From NCBI GenBank assembly GCA_035652815.1, contig DASRDB010000014.1, positions 186,001 through 250,000 of the forward strand: a stretch of 64,000 nt of DNA. Reading direction: 5' to 3'. Origin of the DNA: DASRDB01 sp035652815. GTDB lineage: Bacteria; Chloroflexota; Ktedonobacteria; Ktedonobacterales; Ktedonobacteraceae. Below are positions 26,349 to 34,766 of the stretch, one piece after another; position 1 is the first letter of the stretch, and each line of letters starts with the position of its first letter. A program made the translations under genes and the position numbers. The notes under the pieces are model-generated. The model made no database searches. It worked only from the letters and a program-made list of their open reading frames with translations, and was not told the DNA's origin.

Positions 26349-27785
26349 TTACTGGCGCGACGATACCAACGGCATCACCTCATCCTCCTGGGGTGGTTCG
26401 TCCTGTTTGCGTTTCTTGCGTCTTGTGGCCCGCAGGCCAGTGATAATCGCGGCCAGGAAGCAGAACGAGGCGAGCATGTAGATGACGCTGCGAATGCCGA
26501 TCAGGTCGGTGAGCGCGCCCATAAAGAGCATGACGGGGATTGCGCCGCCGTTGAACATGGCTTGATAGAGGGTCAGGACACGACCGCGCATGCTATCGGG
26601 GGTGCGTTCCTGAAACTGGGTCTGCGCGGGAACAACTATGAAATCCAGGTTCAGGCCAACGATGGCGGTAAGTATCGCTATGACCAGCAGAAACAGAGGC
26701 GCGGTTGACCAATGCGCGGGGTAGAGCGATTGGAACAGCGTCTGCGAGAGTGGTAACAGAACAAAGCCCAGACCTGTGACAACCATACCCATCACAATCG
26801 TGCGCGTCGAACCGAAGCGCTTGACCACAATGGGCACAAACAGCGAACCGGCCACCAGTCCAATACCGGCGGGCGCGAAAATTAATGAGGTATCTTTCGT
26901 GGGCAGTTGAAGCAAGCGCTGCACAAAAATGGTTGCCAGTTCGGCGATAGTGAGCATCACCAATCCGCCGAAGCAGGCCTGCCAGAGGGCATCGAACAGG
27001 GTGCTATCGCGGCTCACAAGCTTCCAGGTATCTACCAGTTCAGTGCGCATCACCTGCCAGTTGGCGAAAAGCTTCTTGACGTCTTCCATCGGCTCCTGCC
27101 CTTCAGCCTGTTTTTCTTGCTCAAGCAATTCCTGCTTGCGCTCGTATGGGAGCGTGGCAGTCAGGAGAGCCGCGAACAGGTAAAGGACAGTCATAATAAC
27201 AAAAAGAATCTCGATGGGCGTGAACGGGAACTGATGCCCGCCAATGTTGAAAGTCAGCGAAGGCAACAGGTTCAAGGCCAGCGGGCCGAGCAGCAGCAGA
27301 CCAAAGGCCTGGCTGATGTTCAGCGTCAGGTTATACAAAGAAAGCGCAGGCAGCAATTCCTCTTCATCAACAAGGCTTGGAATAATCGCGCCCTCGGCGG
27401 GACTGAAGAAGAGACCAACCAGCGAGAAGAAGAATGCCAGCAGGTACACCGAGTAAAGCTGGTGCGAATTGGCGACCAGCGCCAGCACAAACACGGCTGT
27501 GGCGACAGCACGAATGACATTGCTGATCCAGAGGACCTTGCGCCGGTCCATGCGGTCAACCAGCATACCGGCAGGGGCTGCCAGCAGCACAAGGGGCAGA
27601 GTAAGCGCGATAATCACCAGACCGACCATCGTGGCGGAATGGGTCGCGTCAGAGATTAAAACGATGAGCGCGTAGCTGGCGGTGAATTGCAGGCTGAGAT
27701 AGATGATCTGGGCCAGCCAGAGACGCAACATGGCCGGGTGCCGTAAGACACGCAAGACGTCGAAAGCCTGTTTAAGTGAATCCAC
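26349..27785 (-). CDS. MFS transporter, EntS/MFS_3-like exporter
   Basis: A 478-residue major facilitator with about 12 membrane helices. The loop between helices 2 and 3 reads GMLVDRMDRRKVL, the usual GxxxDRxxRR gate motif. A hydrophilic loop around residues 200-240 separates the two halves. The start is a GTG at 27785 with AAAGGAAG upstream. The C-terminus ends in a charged tail (RRKKRKQDEPPQEDE). It converges on the STAND gene with only a 17-base gap. Family members export siderophores or drugs; the substrate here cannot be told. Confidence 0.87.
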   Translation of the reverse strand: MDSLKQAFDVLRVLRHPAMLRLWLAQIIYLSLQFTASYALIVLISDATHSATMVGLVIIALTLPLVLLAAPAGMLVDRMDRRKVLWISNVIRAVATAVFVLALVANSHQLYSVYLLAFFFSLVGLFFSPAEGAIIPSLVDEEELLPALSLYNLTLNISQAFGLLLLGPLALNLLPSLTFNIGGHQFPFTPIEILFVIMTVLYLFAALLTATLPYERKQELLEQEKQAEGQEPMEDVKKLFANWQVMRTELVDTWKLVSRDSTLFDALWQACFGGLVMLTIAELATIFVQRLLQLPTKDTSLIFAPAGIGLVAGSLFVPIVVKRFGSTRTIVMGMVVTGLGFVLLPLSQTLFQSLYPAHWSTAPLFLLVIAILTAIVGLNLDFIVVPAQTQFQERTPDSMRGRVLTLYQAMFNGGAIPVMLFMGALTDLIGIRSVIYMLASFCFLAAIITGLRATRRKKRKQDEPPQEDEVMPLVSSRQ

Positions 27786-28033
27786 GCGCTTCCTTTCTAA
27801 GGGCCTGCTTTATATGTCAATTGGAATACCTGCCCAATACGGTCGAGAGATGCCTGGCTTCTCCCTTTATAGTAGATGTTGCACCCCTCATTGCCGCATC
27901 ATACTACAAGTCCGAGTAGCAAGCAAGATATGTATTACATATCTCCTGTACAGGCATCTCTACTTCTGTAAGACGCCGCTACATCACATTTTTCGCGGTT
28001 GATGCAACATTACCCAAACATGCTACAAAATTA

Positions 28034-28303
28034 TTATTGTGACGAACTACCGCTTTTCGTTTCCTGCTCAGCAGAAGGCGGATTATTCGATGATGTACTG
28101 CTACTACTACTGCTACTAGTGCGATTCTTCGTGGTTGCATTATCGCGGGTAGCGGGATCAATCATCGTTTTCTTCGACTTATCTGTGGATTGATTGCTCG
28201 ACTGGTTCCCGGATTGATTGTTGGATGGGGCATTCTTCTGCTCGTTCGCCCCCGGCGTATCGCTGGTTGAAGGCTGTGAATTGGCCTGCTGCTGGTTGTC
28301 CAT
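28034..28303 (-). CDS. Small Ser/Asn/Gln-rich hydrophilic protein
   Basis: An 89-residue protein of very low complexity. It begins MDNQQQANSQPSTSDTPG and is rich in Ser, Asn, Gln and Thr, with a run of seven serines near residue 66 and no hydrophobic segment. GAGGAG lies eight bases before the ATG, which supports real translation. No family is recognised; it is probably disordered. It stands alone between the MFS gene and a repeat-bearing spacer. Confidence 0.6.
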   Translation of the reverse strand: MDNQQQANSQPSTSDTPGANEQKNAPSNNQSGNQSSNQSTDKSKKTMIDPATRDNATTKNRTSSSSSSSTSSNNPPSAEQETKSGSSSQ

Positions 28304-28622
28304 ACACTTTTCTCCTCAATCGTATTCTATATCAACTACCCATCATTACAGGTACGAGTAATACAGGCTGTTGGTTACATTGGCACTTTTGTCTAAGCTC
28401 AGACGTTTCCTAAATAGAAGTCTGGCGAGAGAATGTCATGTACCCGATTGGACAGCCACGTACATCGAATACATGCCAGCCTTGATGGTAAAAGCTTCCC
28501 AGCACCGTCAGGCTGGGCTACTTTTCTACCTCTATTTTGCCTCTCGCCCAATGCGTAAGAACGAGGAACTTTAGATGACTGCGCGTATTTCTGTATTTCA
28601 CCATCCAGATCAACCATCTCAA

Positions 28623-28712
28623 CCTGTCATGCTGAGCGCAGCGAAGCATCTCTGGTCTGGGCGCACGATCCAGTCCGGCGACGAAGACCCTTCGCTGCGC
28701 TCAGCATGACAG
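28623..28712. repeat. Family C palindromic repeat (CATGCTGAG variant)
   Basis: The left arm CCTGTCATGCTGAGCGCAGC and a complementary right arm differ from the other copies by C-to-G changes in both arms, so base pairing is kept by compensating changes. The 510-base spacer 28304-28813 shows no other convincing gene. Confidence 0.88.
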
Positions 28713-28813
28713 GCTTGCATAGTCCCTCTTTATTTGTAAAAATTTATGTTATTTGGCAGAGTTCCCTTTTTTTGTAGAAAATCGTGTCTCAAGAGAAGGG
28801 AGGTTTAGAGACT

Positions 28814-29512
28814 ATGCCAAAGAGACATCAACAGAGATACAGCAAGGAACAGGTCGGTCGCAACAATCCCAAAAAGAGTACCGAGATTACGAGCGGCCCA
28901 TATAAAAAGCCTGAAACCTACGAGGAAGAGTATCGCGAACATAAAAACCCCGGCAAGCCCGCGCAGGATGAGAAAGTTCCACCCAGCTTCGATCCTACAG
29001 AGGGCAGAAGTCACAAGGCCGATTCACAGGCCATGATGGCGGAGGGCGAGCGGCGCAGTGGCAGCGACTCCGATGCAGACAAGCACCGCAAGGGCAGCAA
29101 ACTGCACAAAAGCGCGCTGCGCGAACCGCCACCTCATCCCAATGAAACGGCACGTGAAGCGGAGTTTGATTACGACCTGAACCCCGACGAGTTCGCGGGC
29201 GAGAATCACGGCATGCAGGGACAGCAGCCCACGTACTGGGTGACAGCAGATCAGGTAAAGGAACTGCGCGACAGGCTGGCAGACCTGACCGATGACGAAC
29301 TGCGCAACGTGGTCATCGTCCCGCTAGGCTTCCGCCTGGAACAGGGGGCGAAGTACATTGACCTGATGCACCTCGAACAGGGAGAATTTACGGCAACAGC
29401 AAGCATGGTTGCCGATGAAGGACATTACTATGTGCCGAAAAAAGAGATGGGCTATGTGTTGTGGAACCGACTCAACCAGGTGACAACTCCGGCAAGACTG
29501 GATGAGTCTTAA
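28814..29512 (+). CDS. Hydrophilic protein of unknown function
   Basis: A 232-residue protein. The first ~130 residues are highly charged and probably disordered (KKSTEITSGPYKKPETYEEE). A short folded-looking C-terminal part follows (YWVTADQVKELRDRLADLTD, then VVIVPLGFRLEQGAKYIDL). The ATG at 28814 has GGGAGG ten bases upstream; a GTG ten codons earlier is less likely. No membrane segment or catalytic motif is visible and no family is recognised. It is flanked by the family C spacer upstream and aroF, convergent, downstream. Confidence 0.75.
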   Translation: MPKRHQQRYSKEQVGRNNPKKSTEITSGPYKKPETYEEEYREHKNPGKPAQDEKVPPSFDPTEGRSHKADSQAMMAEGERRSGSDSDADKHRKGSKLHKSALREPPPHPNETAREAEFDYDLNPDEFAGENHGMQGQQPTYWVTADQVKELRDRLADLTDDELRNVVIVPLGFRLEQGAKYIDLMHLEQGEFTATASMVADEGHYYVPKKEMGYVLWNRLNQVTTPARLDES

Positions 29513-29607
29513 TCGAAAACGAAATATACTGGACAAAAGGAAGTGGAGCGGCTTCCAACGCCATTGTTGGAAAACGACAACGAGTTAACGCTCGCTCCCT
29601 ACCTCTT

Positions 29608-30672
29608 CTAAGCCACGGATGTCAGAACCGCCTGTTCGCTCATAATCTGCGCGAGCAGGCGCGTTTCATGTACGATGGTTCTCAACTGTTCGGGGGTGAT
29701 GGACTGGCGACCGTCGCAGAGCGCGCTGTTGGGGTCGGGATGAACTTCTAGAATGAGGCCTTCTGCTCCGGCAGCGATAGCGGCACGCGACATGGTAGGT
29801 ACCAGTTCGCGGCGTCCGGTGGCATGGCTGGGATCGACGATGACGGGAAGATGGGTCAATTCGTGTAGCAGGGGAACACAGGCAAGATCGAGCAGGTTGC
29901 GGGTGTGGGAGTCGAAGCTGCGGATACCGCGCTCGCAGAGGATGACGTTGGGATTGCCAGCGGCGACAATGTATTCGGCGGCCAGTAACCATTCGTCGAT
30001 GGTAGAGGCGAGGCCGCGCTTGAGCATGACGGGTTTGCGGCGGCTATGGCGACCGGCGGCGAGCAACAAAGGGAAATTCTGCATGTTGCGGCTGCCGATC
30101 TGCAAGATGTCGGCGTATTCGGCCACCACTTCAACCATTTCAGGCTCCATGACTTCGGTAATGACTGGCAGACCCGTGACCTGGCGCGCCTCGGCTAAAA
30201 GCTTCAATCCCTCGACACCTAGCCCCTGGAACTGGTATGGTGAGGTGCGCGGCTTGAAGGCTCCGCCGCGCAAAATCTGCGCGCCTGCGGCTTTTACGGC
30301 AAGGGCAGTGGAAAGAAGTTGTTCCCGATTCTCAACGGCGCATGGCCCTGCAATGACGACGGGTGAACCATCGCCAATAATAACTTGTTTGCTCTGTCCG
30401 CCACCCACTACAACGCTGCTGCTTTCGCTTTTGAAGGCGCGGCTTACCAGTTGGTAAGGCGTTTTGAGCGGAATAATGCGTTCAACGGCGGAATGTTGGC
30501 ATAAGGAATCGCCCATAGAGGCGTCTAATGAGTTGCCATCGAGTGTCAGGACGTCCTGTCCATGCAGGCTGGTGATGGTAATGGGACGCTGGCTACCCGT
30601 TGCCTTGCTGATAAGGGCCAGCAGTCCCTGGCGTTCTTCGCTCGTAGATGAGTTGCGCATGACGATAATCAT
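29608..30672 (-). CDS. aroF: 3-deoxy-7-phosphoheptulonate (DAHP) synthase
   Basis: A 354-residue enzyme that condenses phosphoenolpyruvate and erythrose-4-phosphate, the first step of aromatic amino acid synthesis. It has an N-terminal ferredoxin-like regulatory domain (residues ~1-70) and a TIM-barrel catalytic domain, the Thermotoga/Bacillus type I-beta architecture. Metal and substrate motifs are VIAGPCAVE, GGAFKPRTSPY, LKRGLAST, VDPSHATGRR and EVHPDP. The ATG has GGAAGGA about nine bases upstream, with a second in-frame ATG four codons later. The ~230-base leader from the promoter at 30913-30941 contains an aromatic-rich leader peptide and a terminator, so the gene is probably controlled by attenuation. 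Confidence 0.93.
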   Translation of the reverse strand: MIIVMRNSSTSEERQGLLALISKATGSQRPITITSLHGQDVLTLDGNSLDASMGDSLCQHSAVERIIPLKTPYQLVSRAFKSESSSVVVGGGQSKQVIIGDGSPVVIAGPCAVENREQLLSTALAVKAAGAQILRGGAFKPRTSPYQFQGLGVEGLKLLAEARQVTGLPVITEVMEPEMVEVVAEYADILQIGSRNMQNFPLLLAAGRHSRRKPVMLKRGLASTIDEWLLAAEYIVAAGNPNVILCERGIRSFDSHTRNLLDLACVPLLHELTHLPVIVDPSHATGRRELVPTMSRAAIAAGAEGLILEVHPDPNSALCDGRQSITPEQLRTIVHETRLLAQIMSEQAVLTSVA

Positions 30673-30713
30673 AACCTGTGTTCCTTCCTCTTGTACAAAA
30701 GTTTTAGAGAAAC

Positions 30714-30741
30714 AAAAAAGCAGAGGTTTTTTTCCTCTGCT
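30714..30741 (-). terminator. Attenuator terminator in the aroF leader
   Basis: On the minus strand AGCAGAGG, seven A bases and CCTCTGCT form an 8-bp hairpin followed by six T bases. It lies 41 bases before the aroF start codon and inside its transcript, so it must act as a conditional terminator. Confidence 0.85.
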
Positions 30742-30743
30742 CG

Positions 30744-30800
30744 TCCAGCATGCTGGTGGTTAATTTTTGCTCAGCCCAAAAGGCCCACCATCATGCTGGA
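30744..30800 (-). promoter_or_regulatory. Long stem in the aroF leader spanning the leader stop codon
   Basis: Bases 30785-30800 pair with 30744-30759 (16 pairs with one mismatch). The leader-peptide TGA (30793-30791) lies within the first arm. A ribosome reaching that stop would cover this arm, while one stalled on the aromatic codons would leave most of it free. The stem abuts the terminator at 30741. Which structure excludes which needs folding. Confidence 0.6.
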
Positions 30801-30853
30801 GGGCTAAACCAATAATAAAAGCTATTCTGTTGCTTTATAAGCTCGCTGAGCAT
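30791..30853 (-). CDS. aroF leader peptide with Phe-Tyr-Tyr-Trp-Phe cluster
   Basis: A 20-codon reading frame on the minus strand, ATG at 30853 and TGA at 30793-30791. Its second half reads SFYYWFSPPA, so five consecutive codons (30820-30806) are Phe, Tyr, Tyr, Trp, Phe. GGTGGA lies nine bases before the ATG. It sits within the aroF 5' leader, before a long stem and an intrinsic terminator. Leader peptides rich in the end product are the sensors of ribosome-mediated attenuation (as in E. coli trpL and pheL). One cluster containing all three aromatic residues fits the shared role of DAHP synthase. No conservation check was possible. Confidence 0.8.
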   Translation of the reverse strand: MLSELIKQQNSFYYWFSPPA

Positions 30854-30912
30854 CCGATTAATTCCACCGTGATATGTCTGGCCGCATTAAGCGACCGTTT
30901 TTGTCTATTACT

Positions 30913-30941
30913 AGTATAACGGGACTATTCCAGGGCGTCAA
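30913..30941 (-). promoter_or_regulatory. Sigma-70-type promoter of aroF
   Basis: On the minus strand TTGACG (30941-30936) and TATACT (30918-30913) are 17 bases apart. The start point would be near 30906, giving a leader of about 230 bases. Confidence 0.8.
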
Positions 30942-31038
30942 GGGTTCGAGAGAAATAGCTATGCAATTTTCTCACCCGTCTAAGCGTCTATATTAGCGGA
31001 CATGGGGACATGTACTTTGTGATAAAGGAGTTTTCCAC

Positions 31039-32424
31039 ATGGCAAGCCAGGAACCAGTAGACACCGGAGACTTTCTCGCATCCTTTAAGGCAGTTATGGA
31101 CCAGGCATCCAGGCAGGCTCCACGACAGGAGCCAGTATTCCTACGGATGTTGCGTGACCATTTTGGCGCGGAACCGGCGAAATTGCCGACGATAAAAGAA
31201 TCTTTTGAAAACGCAGACCATCCAAATGTTCATTCGGCGATTACAAGTCTGTTCGCAGGTGAGGAATGGCAGACAGAACTACACGGGTTTGTCGTACCAA
31301 ATGAACATATGGGCATCAAGTTCACCAATCTGCTGACTTCGCAACACGGTTGGGAAACAAAAGAAGGGCCGGTGCAATATGTCAACATCTCCCTACATAA
31401 CGACAGTGTTCTCACCTGCGTACAGGCAGGACTCTACCTTATCCGGCATGAAAACGAACCGCTGGCGCTGATGGTCTGCGGGCCGCTCAACTTTCATCCA
31501 AGCGTTGATGTAGGAGTCATGGCGCTCGAAATGACAAAGGCGGAAAAGCTGTTGGGCGATATTCGCATGCTGATGCGGGTTCATAATGTGTATCGCAGCC
31601 ATGTTGTCTCACTGGCACTGGAAAATCACGCGCTCGATGTCCAATTCCACCATTTGCCAGCTATTGAACGCGACGATATCATCTTACCGCAAGGAGTGCT
31701 GGAGCGTGTTGAACGGCAGACCATTAAGTTCTCCCAACACCGTGAAAAGCTTAAAGCGGCAGGTCGCCATATTAAACGCGGCCTATTGCTCTATGGAGCG
31801 CCCGGTACGGGAAAAACGCTCACCGCTATGTACCTGGCAAAGCAGATGCCGGAACGCACAGTTATCCTAATGACAGGGCGCGCCATTGGTCTGCTTGAGA
31901 AATCATGCAGGATGGCGCGGTTATTGCAGCCCGCAACGGTCATCCTGGAAGATGTTGACCTGATCGCCGAGGAGCGCACAAATCAGCAGTTGGGTTGTAA
32001 CGCGCTGCTCTTTGAACTCCTCAACCAGATGGATGGCCTCGCGGATGATGCCGATATCCTCTTCTTGCTCACCACGAACCGCCCCGATATCCTTGAGCCC
32101 GCACTGGCATCCCGTCCCGGACGCATCGACCAGGCGATTGAAATACCGTTGCCAGACCTCGATTGCCGCAGGAGGCTCTTTGAACTCTATGGCAAAGGTC
32201 TCAACCTGCGCCTGCAACACCTGCCGGAACTGGTGGATCAAACTGAGGGGGTAAGCGCGGCATTCATTCGCGAACTGATGCGCAAAGCGGCCCTCTTCGC
32301 GGCAGATGAAAGCGACGACATGCTTGTTGAAGACCGCCATATCGAAGAGGCCTTGCGCGAACTGGTCTTTGAAGGCGGCGAACTGACGAAGCGGCTGCTT
32401 GGGGCGACAAGAGCGTTTTCTTAA
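31039..32424 (+). CDS. AAA-family ATPase with uncharacterised N-terminal domain
   Basis: A 461-residue protein. Residues ~1-230 belong to no domain I recognise. From ~240 follows a classical AAA module: Walker A LLYGAPGTGKTLTAMYLA, Walker B TVILEDVDLIAEER, sensor-1 LLTTNRPD and the arginine-finger region ALASRPGRIDQAIEIPLPD, then a small alpha-helical lid. This arrangement is that of Cdc48/FtsH-like remodelling ATPases, but no protease or membrane domain is present. AAAGGAG lies nine bases before the ATG. The target of remodelling is unknown and the gene stands alone. Confidence 0.85.
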   Translation: MASQEPVDTGDFLASFKAVMDQASRQAPRQEPVFLRMLRDHFGAEPAKLPTIKESFENADHPNVHSAITSLFAGEEWQTELHGFVVPNEHMGIKFTNLLTSQHGWETKEGPVQYVNISLHNDSVLTCVQAGLYLIRHENEPLALMVCGPLNFHPSVDVGVMALEMTKAEKLLGDIRMLMRVHNVYRSHVVSLALENHALDVQFHHLPAIERDDIILPQGVLERVERQTIKFSQHREKLKAAGRHIKRGLLLYGAPGTGKTLTAMYLAKQMPERTVILMTGRAIGLLEKSCRMARLLQPATVILEDVDLIAEERTNQQLGCNALLFELLNQMDGLADDADILFLLTTNRPDILEPALASRPGRIDQAIEIPLPDLDCRRRLFELYGKGLNLRLQHLPELVDQTEGVSAAFIRELMRKAALFAADESDDMLVEDRHIEEALRELVFEGGELTKRLLGATRAFS

Positions 32425-32476
32425 ATGTTTGCACACACTTATCGAGCGGCGCTGTAACGAATGTTGACAACATATG

Positions 32477-32619
32477 GGGAGATACTGGTTCTCTGTCTTC
32501 CTGGGGATACTAGTTCTCTGTCTTCCTGGAGGTACTGTCCCTCTGTTATCCTGGGGATACTAGTTCTCTGTCTTCCTGGAGGTACTGCCCCTCTGTTATC
32601 CTGGGGATACTAGTTTTCT
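32477..32619. repeat. Tandem 50-base repeat
   Basis: A 50-base unit beginning CTGGGGATACTAGTTCTCTG starts at 32501 and 32551 almost unchanged, with a partial unit at 32601 that runs into a family C element and a degenerate copy before 32501. It fills the gene-free spacer 32425-32761 together with the features below. Confidence 0.9.
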
Positions 32620-32704
32620 GTCATCCTGAGCGAAGCGAAGGATCTGCGGCGATGGCAGACGTCTCGTCCGGCACGCAGATCCTTCGCTTCGCTCAGGATG
32701 ACAT
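32619..32704. repeat. Family C palindromic repeat (GAGCGAAGCGAAGGATC variant)
   Basis: An inverted pair with TGTCATCCTGAGCGAAGCGA at the left. This variant has GAAGCG where other copies have GCAGCG, and the right arm carries the matching change. Confidence 0.9.
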
Positions 32705-32758
32705 TACTGGATATCCCAATGACATTATTGGATATCCCGATGGCATTACTGGATATCC
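32701..32758. repeat. Tandem 21-base repeat
   Basis: Three units of ACATTACTGGATATCCCAAT plus G start at 32701, 32722 and 32743; the last is incomplete. The array ends at the htpG stop codon. Confidence 0.85.
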
Positions 32759-32761
32759 TCT

Positions 32762-34642
32762 CTATAGCTGCGACAACAGTTCATTCAGCCGATTGACGAA
32801 TGAAGTTGGATTCTCCAGCATTTCGCCGCGACTGAGGACGGACTGGTCGAAGAGAATGTGCGCCCAGTCGCGAAATTTCTGCTCGTCGCGTTCGTTGCTC
32901 ATTTTGACGAGAATGGGATGATGGGTGTTGATCTCCAGAATGGGCTTGCCAGAAGGCAGCTTCTGACCCATCGCTTTCAGCAGGCGTTCAAGGCTGGGGT
33001 CCATGTCGTACTCGTCAACGACCAGGCAGGCGGGCGAGGTGGTCAGGCGAGTGGAGACGCGCACGTCCTTGACCTGCTCGTTCAGGACCTCTTTCAGGCG
33101 TTTTACCAGTTCCTGCACTTCGCCGACTTCGGGCTGCTGCTCGTTCTGATCCTGCACAAGGTCGGGAATCTTGCTCAGGTCAACCTCGCCGCGTGAGATG
33201 GATTGCAGTTGCTTGCCCTCGAACTCGGTCAGTTCGGAGACCAGCAAGTGATCTACGGCATCCGAAAGCAGCAGCACCTCGACGCCCTTCTTTTTGAAGA
33301 TTTCCAGCAAGGGGCTGTTGGCGGCAGCGGCATAGGTATCGGCGATCATGTAGTAGATTTTTTCCTGACCTTCGCGCATGCGGCTCACGTAGGTTTCCAG
33401 CGAGACGTTCTGGGTTTCGCCATCGGAATGCGTGGTGGCGAAGCGCAGGAGTTTGGCGAGCGTTTCGCGGTTGGCGTGATCTTCGGCGAGACCTTCTTTG
33501 AGGACGCGCCCGAACTCGTCCCAGAATTTCTGATACTTCTCCGGCTCCTTCGCGGCCATATCGGTCAGCAGACCCAGCACCTTTTTGACGGCGTTATTGC
33601 GAATGGTGTCGATCAGTCGGTTATGCTGCAATATTTCGCGGGAGACGTTGAGCGGCAAGTCGCTCGAATCGACAACTCCGCGCACGAAACGCAGGTAGCC
33701 GGGGATAAGCTGCTCAGCGTCGTCCATGATAAAAACGCGCCGGACGTAGAGCTTGACGCCGTGTCGCCGCTCGCGGTTCCATAGATCAAAGGGAGCCTTC
33801 GAGGGAATGTAGAGCAGCAGGATGTATTCTTGCGTGCCCTCCATACGGCTGTGGACGTAGGCCAGCGGGTCGTTGAAATCATGCGAAAGGGTGCGATAGA
33901 ATTCGTTATACTCTTCCTCGGTGATCTCGCTGCGCGGGCGCGTCCAGAGGGCGGCGGCGCTATTGACGCGCTCCTCCTCGCCCGTGTCCTTGCCCTCGAC
34001 CTGCATCATAATGGGTACGGAGATGTGGTCGGAGAACTTCTTGATGATCGAGCGCAGGCGATAGCCATTGAGCAACTCATCTTCGTCCGGGCGCAGGTGC
34101 AGCACGACTTCGGTGCCGCGAGAGTGCTTCTCAACGTTCTCAATCGAGTACTCGCCCTGCCCGTCGGACTCCCAGCGCACGCCTTCACTTGCAGGCGCGC
34201 CCGCCTTGCGCGTCGTCAGCGTCACTTTATCTGCAACGACAAAGGACGAGTAGAATCCAACGCCGAATTGACCGATGAGGTTGGCGTCTTTCTGCTGATC
34301 GCCGGTCAGCGAGGCAAGAAATTCGCGCGTTCCCGATCTGGCGATGGTGCCGATATTGGCAATCACCTCGTCGCGAGTCATGCCAATACCGTTATCGCTG
34401 ACGGTAATGGTACGGGCGTCTTTATCATACGAAACGCGAATCTTGAACTCGGTATCATTTTCATAAAGAGCGGGATCAGAGAGCGCCGCGAAACGCAGGC
34501 GGTCGATAGCGTCCGAGGCGTTCGAGATAAGTTCGCGTAAAAAGACCTCCTTGTTGGAGTACAAGGAGTGAATCATCAGGTCAAGCAGTTGTTTGACTTC
34601 CGCCTGGAAGCCCATCGTCTCTTTATGTGTTTCCACTGCCAT
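32762..34642 (-). CDS. htpG: Molecular chaperone HtpG (Hsp90)
   Basis: A 626-residue ATP-dependent chaperone of full family length. The N-terminal GHKL ATPase domain has LRELISNASDAIDRLRF, DNGIGMTRDEV and GQFGVGFYSSFVV. The middle domain has the catalytic-loop region around DDAEQLIPGYLRFVRGVVDS and LPLNVSREILQ. The C-terminal dimerisation domain is complete. I chose the ATG at 34642 (MAVETHKETMGFQ), ten bases after AAAGGAG; an ATG nine bases upstream almost touches that ribosome site. A CIRCE operator and promoter lie at 34712-34766, so HrcA control is expected. DnaK or GroE genes are not in the window. Confidence 0.96.
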   Translation of the reverse strand: MAVETHKETMGFQAEVKQLLDLMIHSLYSNKEVFLRELISNASDAIDRLRFAALSDPALYENDTEFKIRVSYDKDARTITVSDNGIGMTRDEVIANIGTIARSGTREFLASLTGDQQKDANLIGQFGVGFYSSFVVADKVTLTTRKAGAPASEGVRWESDGQGEYSIENVEKHSRGTEVVLHLRPDEDELLNGYRLRSIIKKFSDHISVPIMMQVEGKDTGEEERVNSAAALWTRPRSEITEEEYNEFYRTLSHDFNDPLAYVHSRMEGTQEYILLLYIPSKAPFDLWNRERRHGVKLYVRRVFIMDDAEQLIPGYLRFVRGVVDSSDLPLNVSREILQHNRLIDTIRNNAVKKVLGLLTDMAAKEPEKYQKFWDEFGRVLKEGLAEDHANRETLAKLLRFATTHSDGETQNVSLETYVSRMREGQEKIYYMIADTYAAAANSPLLEIFKKKGVEVLLLSDAVDHLLVSELTEFEGKQLQSISRGEVDLSKIPDLVQDQNEQQPEVGEVQELVKRLKEVLNEQVKDVRVSTRLTTSPACLVVDEYDMDPSLERLLKAMGQKLPSGKPILEINTHHPILVKMSNERDEQKFRDWAHILFDQSVLSRGEMLENPTSFVNRLNELLSQL

Positions 34643-34711
34643 ATTCAACATACTCCTTTGCTGCAAGAAACGATAGAAAAGAACGGCATCTGAGGCATAT
34701 TCCAGTTATTT

Positions 34712-34740
34712 ATAGTATCAAACTCGGCTAACAATTACAA
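34712..34740 (-). promoter_or_regulatory. htpG promoter
   Basis: On the minus strand TTGTAA (34740-34735) and TACTAT (34717-34712) are 17 bases apart. The -35 box touches the CIRCE element, so a bound repressor would block polymerase. The leader would be about 60 bases. Confidence 0.65.
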
Positions 34741-34766
34741 TAGCATTCTCAAGGGAAGAGTGCTAA
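34740..34766. promoter_or_regulatory. CIRCE element (HrcA operator)
   Basis: ATAGCATTC, nine spacer bases and GAGTGCTAA match the CIRCE consensus TTAGCACTC-N9-GAGTGCTAA with two changes in the left arm and a perfect right arm. It lies about 100 bases before the htpG start codon. The element is palindromic and could also act on the divergent gene at 34863. Confidence 0.85.

Noticed and set aside
28399..28617. 72-codon minus-strand frame in the spacer 28304-28813
   Set aside because: No ribosome site and no plausible protein character; the region is mostly repeat and spacer.
29513..29607. Terminator between the convergent 28814 and aroF genes
   Set aside because: A short CCAAC/GTTGG stem is present but has only five pairs and no T-run.
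30765..30790. A separate Trp-rich leader peptide (WWAFW)
   Set aside because: The codon before the first Trp is the TGA stop of the main leader frame, and there is no start codon or ribosome site after it.
30744..30906. T-box riboswitch in the aroF leader
   Set aside because: No T-box core sequence (AGGGTGGNACCGCG-like) is present; the translated aromatic leader explains the region better.
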